From Bryobacterales bacterium (lineage in GTDB: Bacteria; Acidobacteriota; Terriglobia; Bryobacterales; Bryobacteraceae): 30,538 nt of DNA. Below the pieces are notes generated by a model, which worked only from the letters and a program-made list of their open reading frames with translations, had not been told where the DNA came from and ran no database searches. Shown here piece after piece: positions 26,011 through 30,538 of the stretch (position 1 is its first letter; each line of letters starts with the position of its first letter). Made by a program: the position numbers and the translations under genes. The stretch lies in the NCBI GenBank assembly GCA_003487005.1, contig DNFG01000192.1:1-30538 (forward strand). Direction: 5' to 3'.

Positions 26011-27321
26011 ATGGATTCGAACCGTCTGACCATCACCGACCACCGCACTGGCAAGCAGTACGAGATCCCGGTTGAGGATGGCAATATTCGCGCGAAGGCC
26101 CTGAAGCCGATCAAGGTTGACCCGGAAGAGTTCGGGATGATGACCTACGACCCGGCGTTCCTGAACACGGCATCTTGCCGGAGCGCCATCACCTACATCG
26201 ATGGAGATAAAGGGATACTACGCTACCGCGGCTACCCGATTGAGGAACTGGCGGAAAACTGCACGTTCCTGGAAGTGGCCCAGCTTCTGCTCAACGGCGA
26301 CTTGCCGCAGCAGGATGAGTTGAACGCCTGGGTGACACGAGTGAAGCGGCACACGATGCTGCACGAGACGACGAAGAAGTTCCTGGAAGGCTTCCGCTAC
26401 AATGCGCATCCGATGGGCATGCTGATTTCGACCGTGGCGGCGCTGTCGACCGTCTATCCGGACGCCAAGAACGTGCACGACCCGGTAATCCGCAGCCGGC
26501 ACATTGTCCGGCTGGTCGCGAAGATGCCAACGATCTGCGCGTACTGCTACCGGCACCAGTTCGGCTTGCCTTATGTGTACCCGGACAACGATTTGAGCTA
26601 CACCGCCAACTTCATGAACATGATGTGGAAAATGGTGGAGCCCAAGTATCTGGCGAATCCGACGCTGGCGCGGGTGCTCGACATCCTCTTCATCCTGCAT
26701 GCTGATCATGAGCAGAACTGTTCGACGAACACGATGCGTTGCATCGGAAGTTCGTTGGCGGATCCCTACGTGTCGGTGGCGGGCGCGGCGGCGGCGCTCT
26801 CCGGAGCACTGCATGGCGGCGCAAACGAAGAAGTGCTGAAGATGTTGGACGAGATCGGCGACAAAGCCAATATTCCGGCCTACATCGAGCGGGTGAAGAA
26901 GGGCGAAGTCAAGCTGATGGGCTTCGGCCACCGGGTCTACAAGAACTACGACCCGCGCGCGAGGATCATCAAGTGGGCGGCGGACCGGGTCTTCGAGGTG
27001 ACGGGCCACAACGACCGGATCGAGATCGCTCTGGAACTGGAACGGATTGCGCTGAGCGACGACTACTTCGTCGAGCGGAAACTGTACCCGAACGTCGATT
27101 TCTACTCCGGGATCATTTACCAGGCGATGGGCTTCCGGCCGGACATCTTCACCGTCCTGTTCGCGATTCCGCGCGTGGTTGGCTGGCTGGCGCAGTGGCA
27201 GGAGATGCTGGTGGATCCGGAACAGAAGATCGCCCGGCCGCGGCAGGTATACATCGGCGAAGATGAACGCCACTTCGTGCCGATCGAGCAGCGGAGCGCG
27301 TCACTGGCGGCAAGGGCCTGA
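26011..27321 (+). CDS. gltA: Citrate synthase, type II-like hexameric form
   Basis: Citrate synthase condenses acetyl-CoA and oxaloacetate at the entry of the TCA cycle. The 436-aa length and the sequence match the bacterial form with an extra N-terminal domain (NADH-sensitive in E. coli). Catalytic residues are His268 in GALHGGANE, His307 in GFGHRVYKN and Asp363 in NVDFYSG, all intact; the oxaloacetate/CoA-binding stretches HADHEQNCSTNT (230-241) and RPRQVYIG near the C-terminus are present. GGAGGTG lies 5 bases before the ATG. A possible promoter is TGGACC (25932-25937), 17 bases, TTTAAT (25955-25960). The gene is monocistronic apart from possible read-through into the small downstream gene. 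Confidence 0.97.
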   Translation: MDSNRLTITDHRTGKQYEIPVEDGNIRAKALKPIKVDPEEFGMMTYDPAFLNTASCRSAITYIDGDKGILRYRGYPIEELAENCTFLEVAQLLLNGDLPQQDELNAWVTRVKRHTMLHETTKKFLEGFRYNAHPMGMLISTVAALSTVYPDAKNVHDPVIRSRHIVRLVAKMPTICAYCYRHQFGLPYVYPDNDLSYTANFMNMMWKMVEPKYLANPTLARVLDILFILHADHEQNCSTNTMRCIGSSLADPYVSVAGAAAALSGALHGGANEEVLKMLDEIGDKANIPAYIERVKKGEVKLMGFGHRVYKNYDPRARIIKWAADRVFEVTGHNDRIEIALELERIALSDDYFVERKLYPNVDFYSGIIYQAMGFRPDIFTVLFAIPRVVGWLAQWQEMLVDPEQKIARPRQVYIGEDERHFVPIEQRSASLAARA

Positions 27322-27340
27322 AGGACCGTATTCGTGAATC

Positions 27341-27369
27341 TTGCCAAGCGCCTCCAGAATCGTTAGGCT
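27341..27369 (+). promoter_or_regulatory. Candidate promoter of the small secreted protein gene
   Basis: TTGCCA (27341-27346, five of six consensus bases), 17 bases, then TAGGCT (27364-27369, three of six). Transcription would begin near 27376, after the first arm of the hairpin at 27345-27398, so transcripts from here would lack that arm and keep the Shine-Dalgarno free. The -10 match is poor, hence the low confidence. Confidence 0.35.
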
Positions 27370-27398
27370 AAGGGAATCCCCGATTCTGGAGGTGCTTG
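27345..27398 (+). promoter_or_regulatory. 18-bp hairpin that sequesters a Shine-Dalgarno
   Basis: Bases 27345-27362 and 27381-27398 form an uninterrupted 18-bp stem with a single G-T wobble (27350/27393) and an 18-base loop (27363-27380). The second arm contains GGAGGTG (27388-27394), the ribosome site of the gene starting at 27403; the first arm contains the matching CCTCC (27351-27355). It ends 4 bases before the ATG. There is no T-run, so it is not an ordinary terminator. In a transcript coming from gltA the ribosome site would be fully paired. Confidence 0.8.
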
Positions 27399-27402
27399 AC
27401 AA

Positions 27403-27705
27403 ATGAAGAAACTGGGTTTGTTCATGATGTTCGCCGCGGTTGCCGCGTTTGGCGCGGAGTGGACGGGTCACATCAGTGACTCCAAGTGCGGCGTGAAGCA
27501 TAACGACGGCTCAGCGGGCAGCGTTGCCTGCGTGAAGGGCTGCATCAAGGGCGGCGCCTCGGCCGTCTTCGTGGTGGGCGACAAGGTGCTGAAGCTGGCC
27601 AACGCCGACAAGGTGGGCGAGGAGCTTTACGGCGCCAAGGTGAAGATCAGCGGGTCGCTGGAAGGCGACACGGTGACGATCAGCTCAATTGCGAAGGCGG
27701 AATAG
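27403..27705 (+). CDS. Small secreted cysteine-containing protein, acidobacterial type
   Basis: The 100-aa protein has a signal peptide (about 1-18, ending FGA) and a mature part of about 80 residues. HISDSKCGVKH (23-33) and CVKGCIKGG (43-51) carry Cys29, His33, Cys43 and Cys47, a spacing that could bind a metal or form disulfides. The rest is a small beta-rich domain (FVVGDKVLKLAN, VKISGSLEGDTVTI). Similar small proteins with the SDSKCG motif are familiar from Acidobacteria, with no known function. Translation start at ATG 27403 is supported by GGAGGTG 8 bases upstream, though that site lies in a strong hairpin. It converges on the next gene with 6 bases between the stops. Confidence 0.8.
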   Translation: MKKLGLFMMFAAVAAFGAEWTGHISDSKCGVKHNDGSAGSVACVKGCIKGGASAVFVVGDKVLKLANADKVGEELYGAKVKISGSLEGDTVTISSIAKAE

Positions 27706-27716
27706 CCGCGGCTATT
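27701..27716. other. 16-bp perfect palindrome shared by two convergent stop codons
   Basis: AATAGCCGCGGCTATT contains the stop TAG of the plus-strand small protein gene (27703-27705) and the stop TAG of the minus-strand PLP enzyme gene (27712-27714). It can fold as a 6-bp stem with a CGCG loop on either strand. It is the only structure between the two genes and might serve as a weak bidirectional terminator or a protein-binding site. Confidence 0.5.
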
Positions 27717-28785
27717 GCAACTTGCCACGGCCGGCGACGGTCCAGGTTTCGACCACTTCGCCGCCGCGAATCCCGTAGACCTGTTCGTGCAGGTTGACGG
27801 CGACACAAATATGATTCGGAAGGACCTGAACGCGCTCGCCCACGGCGGGCGCGTTTTGGCATTCATGGATGTCGACGTAACCGTGTTCCTCGTTCATTTT
27901 GTGGAAAACCGCGCCGGGGAACGCCGGGAGCAGGCCGAAGCCGGCCCCGCCGGTCGCCAGGCGGTCGGAGGAGAATGTCTTCGAACCGCCATCAATGATC
28001 ATGTGGCCTTCCCGGCGGGAGACGACGGTGGCGAGGATGGTCGCGGCGCAATCTTCAAGCGAGCAGGCGCCCATGGCGGCGGTGTTGAGGTCGTTGAAGA
28101 TGTAGGTGCCGGGCCTGATTTCGTTAACGCCCGCAAACGTGTGGGAATGGAACAAGAGGGGGGTGGATCCGCCGCTGACGATGCGAGGGACGAGGCGAAG
28201 GGCCGTGAGCGTATTCAGCAGATCGTGGAGGTCGCGCCGGAGTTTTGCCGATTTTGCCTCGTCTTCGCCAGTAAGACCTTTGATGTGGCCGGGGTAGAAG
28301 GCGAGGCCTTCCCAGTCGAGGTGGGGGAGCGCGACGATTTCCTGGACGAGACTGGGGACATCGGTGGGGGCGGCGCCGGTGCGGCCGAGGCCCAGGTCCA
28401 CTTCGACCAGGACCCCGAGATCGACGCCGAGATCCGACAGCGGCCGGGCGGCTTCGAGGGAGTCGAGGGCGATGGTGACGCGAGTCTTCCGGGCGATGCG
28501 GCGGAGGCGTTCGAGCTTGGCCTGGCCGAGTACCGGGTAGGCGATCAGCAGGTCTTCGGGGGCGGCGTCGAGCATCACTTCGGCCTCGGTCGTCTTTGCG
28601 ACGGTGAGACCAACTGCGCCGAGGTCGAGTTGGCGGCGGCCGAGGGCGGGGATCTTGTGGGTCTTGGTGTGGGGACGCAGGCGGAGATTGTGCTCGCGGG
28701 CGTAGTTGGCGACGCGGGCGAGGTTGCGGTCCATGATGTCGAGGTCGATGACGAGGGCGGGGGTTTCAAGTTCAGAGATGTGCAT
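27712..28785 (-). CDS. PLP enzyme of the D-threonine aldolase / D-serine dehydratase family
   Basis: The 357-aa protein has the fold-type III (alanine racemase-like) barrel: ETPALVIDLDIMDRN at the start and RPHTKTHK, where Lys41 should carry PLP. The C-terminal domain has PNHICVAVN with His325 and Cys327. In this family a His-x-Cys pair binds zinc in eukaryotic D-serine dehydratase, while D-threonine aldolases use His-x-Asp with another metal, so the sequence leans toward the dehydratase type. The substrate is probably a D-amino acid. It starts 5 bases after the stop of the upstream gene and lies last in a three-gene minus-strand operon. No clear ribosome site is seen. Confidence 0.85.
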   Translation of the reverse strand: MHISELETPALVIDLDIMDRNLARVANYAREHNLRLRPHTKTHKIPALGRRQLDLGAVGLTVAKTTEAEVMLDAAPEDLLIAYPVLGQAKLERLRRIARKTRVTIALDSLEAARPLSDLGVDLGVLVEVDLGLGRTGAAPTDVPSLVQEIVALPHLDWEGLAFYPGHIKGLTGEDEAKSAKLRRDLHDLLNTLTALRLVPRIVSGGSTPLLFHSHTFAGVNEIRPGTYIFNDLNTAAMGACSLEDCAATILATVVSRREGHMIIDGGSKTFSSDRLATGGAGFGLLPAFPGAVFHKMNEEHGYVDIHECQNAPAVGERVQVLPNHICVAVNLHEQVYGIRGGEVVETWTVAGRGKLQ

Positions 28786-28790
28786 GGGGT

Positions 28791-29492
28791 TTATTTCTTT
28801 TTGGGCTCCGGGAACCGGATGGCGAGGCGGGGCGGGGCTTTCCGGTAAACGAGTTCGAGTTGCCGGACGCGGTGCTTGCCTTCAAAGCTGAAATAGAGGA
28901 GTCCCGAGACGGGTTTGTCGATCTCGCCGTCGGGGAGAATCTTCTCCTTGAGGGCGTCGAGGAGCAGGTTCTGGTCGCGGCCAGCTTTGTGTTCCTCGAT
29001 GCTGGCGACGGCGCCCGAGGTATCGGCGGTGGCGGAACCGCCCTGACCCTGACCAGGGTTCGGGAGAGTGGAGGGGCCGGGCCTGCGGGGGTCGCCGGGG
29101 ACGCCGGGGACTCCGCCGTAGGGGACGCGGCGCTCGCCGCCCATGATGGCGCCCTGGGTGCCGCCGCGCGAACTGATGACCATGACGGAGGTGCCGGCGA
29201 TTTGGCTCGGAAGCAGGGGACGGGCGCGCTGGCCATCGCGGTCGGAGCGAAGCAGGAAGTCGTCGTGGTCGAGGTACATTTTGCCGTCTTCGGTCTTAGG
29301 GGTGACCTGGACCTCGATGATGATCATGTCGGGACCGGGATCGATGCCGAGAGCGGCTTTGGCCTCGTCGCGGGTCAAGTAGAGTTTGGCTTCGATGGCT
29401 GCCTTGGCATCGGAGGCGGAACCCGCCGGGGGCGGGACGGACTGGCCGGCGGTGATCGAGGCCGCCAGGATGAACAGAGCGAGAGAACGCAT
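28791..29492 (-). CDS. Exported protein of unknown function with Gly/Pro-rich linker
   Basis: I use ATG 29490-29492, which has GGAAGGAA at ribosome-site distance and opens on a signal peptide MRSLALFILAASITAG; the frame continues 34 codons upstream into the previous gene. The 232-aa product has a first domain (about 30-115) with DPGPDMIIIEVQVTPK and HDDFLLRSDRDGQRARPLLPSQI, then a Gly/Pro-rich linker (about 120-155), then a second domain with LLLDALKEKILPDGEID and a C-terminal strand repeat. I do not recognise a family. It lies 16 bases after the HI0933-type gene and 5 before the PLP-enzyme gene, so the three are one operon. Confidence 0.75.
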   Translation of the reverse strand: MRSLALFILAASITAGQSVPPPAGSASDAKAAIEAKLYLTRDEAKAALGIDPGPDMIIIEVQVTPKTEDGKMYLDHDDFLLRSDRDGQRARPLLPSQIAGTSVMVISSRGGTQGAIMGGERRVPYGGVPGVPGDPRRPGPSTLPNPGQGQGGSATADTSGAVASIEEHKAGRDQNLLLDALKEKILPDGEIDKPVSGLLYFSFEGKHRVRQLELVYRKAPPRLAIRFPEPKKK

Positions 29493-29508
29493 GGCTGGTT
29501 CCTTCCTT

Positions 29509-30538
29509 TCAGGCTGCGCCCAGAGCCTGTGCCGCGGCGTGGGCCGAAGCCCACGCCCATTGAAAATTGTATCCTCCCAAGTGCCCGGTGACATCCACTA
29601 CTTCTCCGACGAAGAAGAGGCCGGGTACGTTGCGGGCTTCCATGGTCTGGGAGGAGAGGTCGCGGGTGGAGACGCCGCCGCCGGTGACTTCGGCTTTGTC
29701 GAAGCCCTCGGTGCCTGCGGGGTGGAGGCGCCAGTCGTGGAGGCGGGCCTCGAGTTTCGAGAGGGGCAGCAGCGGTTGGGTGAAGCCTTCCTGGTCCAGC
29801 CAGCGTTCGGAGAAGCGGCGGGGCAGGGAATCGAGCAGCAGGCGGCGGGCGGTGGCCGGGGTGGCTTCGGCCAGGCCCGCGCCGGGCAGAAGGTCGAGAC
29901 GGATGGGCGCGGGCGGGCGCCAGTAACTGGAGATCTGGAGGATGGCCGGGCCGCTGAGGCCCCGGTGGGTGATCAGCATCCGCTCGCGGAAGCGCGTGTT
30001 GCCGGTGGCTGCGGTAATTTCGGTGGCGACCCCGGCGAGGTCACACCAGCGGGCGCGCCAGTCTGCTTCGAAAGTGAGCGGGACGAGGGCCGGGTACGGG
30101 GATTCGACGGCGAGGCCGAACTGGCGGGCGAGGTCATAGCCAAAGCCGGTGGCGCCCATTTTGGGGATGGACAGGCCGCCAGTGGCGACAACGAGCGCGG
30201 GGGCGGTAAAGGCGCCGGCGGTGGTTTCGACGGTGAAGCGGGTGTCACGGTTGACGCGGGTAACGCGGCAGTTCAGTTTGAGTTCGACGCGTCCGGCACG
30301 GCATTCGTCTTCCAGCAGGCCAAGAATCTGGCGGGCGGAATCGTCGCAGAAAAGCTGGCCGAGGGTCTTTTCGTGGAAAGCGATGCGATGCTTGCGGACA
30401 AGAGCTAGGAAGTCCTGGGGGGAAAAGCGGGCGAGGGCGGACTTCGCGAAGTGGGGGTTGGCGGAGAGGAAGTGCTCGGGTTTGACGACGCGGTTGGTGA
30501 AATTGCAGCGGCCGCCGCCGGAGATGCGGATCTTCTCG
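29509..30538 (-). CDS. HI0933/YhiN family FAD-dependent oxidoreductase, cut by the window edge
   Basis: This frame enters at the right edge (first full codon at 30535-30537) and runs 342 codons to its stop at 29509-29511. Just inside the edge is ISGGGRCNFTN, diagnostic for the HI0933-like flavoprotein family; VVATGGLSIPKMGATGFGYDLA is the second dinucleotide-binding segment; LFFVGEVVDVTGHLGGYNFQWAWASA near the C-terminus is the usual FAD-contacting end. The N-terminal FAD loop (about 50-60 residues) lies beyond the window. Members are flavoproteins of largely unknown substrate, one group being linked to bile-acid reduction. It is the first visible gene of the minus-strand operon. Confidence 0.92.
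   Translation of the reverse strand, partial: EKIRISGGGRCNFTNRVVKPEHFLSANPHFAKSALARFSPQDFLALVRKHRIAFHEKTLGQLFCDDSARQILGLLEDECRAGRVELKLNCRVTRVNRDTRFTVETTAGAFTAPALVVATGGLSIPKMGATGFGYDLARQFGLAVESPYPALVPLTFEADWRARWCDLAGVATEITAATGNTRFRERMLITHRGLSGPAILQISSYWRPPAPIRLDLLPGAGLAEATPATARRLLLDSLPRRFSERWLDQEGFTQPLLPLSKLEARLHDWRLHPAGTEGFDKAEVTGGGVSTRDLSSQTMEARNVPGLFFVGEVVDVTGHLGGYNFQWAWASAHAAAQALGAA

Overview
The window is GC-rich bacterial chromosome and looks like Acidobacteriota of the Solibacter/Bryobacter group. The evidence is a long NHL-repeat secreted protein ending in a domain resembling the 'Solibacter uncharacterized C-terminal' family, the cytochrome c / DUF1501 / DUF1549-DUF1553 combination, the futalosine menaquinone genes mqnA and mqnC, and several small secreted proteins typical of that group. 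This placement is an inference from gene content; there is no rRNA in the window. I found no tRNA, rRNA, insertion sequence or CRISPR array.

Layout. 1-1627: minus-strand block of a RodZ-like HTH protein, yebC and ruvC. ruvC is broken at the left edge by a fold-back: its central codons reappear on the opposite strand between 24-bp inverted repeats, probably a contig-end chimera. 1866-7147: two plus-strand c-type cytochrome genes, the first also carrying a copper-monooxygenase-like domain, facing a minus-strand pair (DUF1501 and DUF1549/DUF1553 proteins); all four products look exported. 7224-7856: predicted outer-membrane beta-barrel. 8028-9870: mqnA and mqnC (minus, overlapping). 10008-14151: the NHL-repeat protein, then a stand-alone Cas6-like RAMP protein with no CRISPR array or other cas gene nearby. 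14082-17266: a secreted HExxH protein (minus), divergent from a zinc-ribbon/AIM24 protein. 17323-22452: a hybrid histidine kinase with a degraded ATPase domain, secA, and a secreted or membrane-anchored protein. 22453-22821: the only long non-coding gap; it holds a promoter, a run of hairpins and a strong intrinsic terminator, i.e. a probable small RNA or the attenuated leader of the RNase J gene. 22822-27705: rnj, an FAD-linked oxidase, citrate synthase, and a small secreted cysteine protein whose Shine-Dalgarno is locked in an 18-bp hairpin. 27712-30538: minus-strand operon of a HI0933-type flavoprotein (cut by the window edge), an unknown exported protein and a D-threonine aldolase/D-serine dehydratase-like enzyme.

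Most genes are housekeeping (recombination, secretion, RNA decay, TCA cycle, quinone synthesis). The less ordinary items are the orphan Cas6-like protein, the 22.6-22.75 kb RNA, the Shine-Dalgarno-sequestering hairpin at 27.35-27.40 kb, the copper/heme fusion protein, the apparent pseudokinase and the left-edge fold-back. All function statements come from reading motifs; no database search was run.
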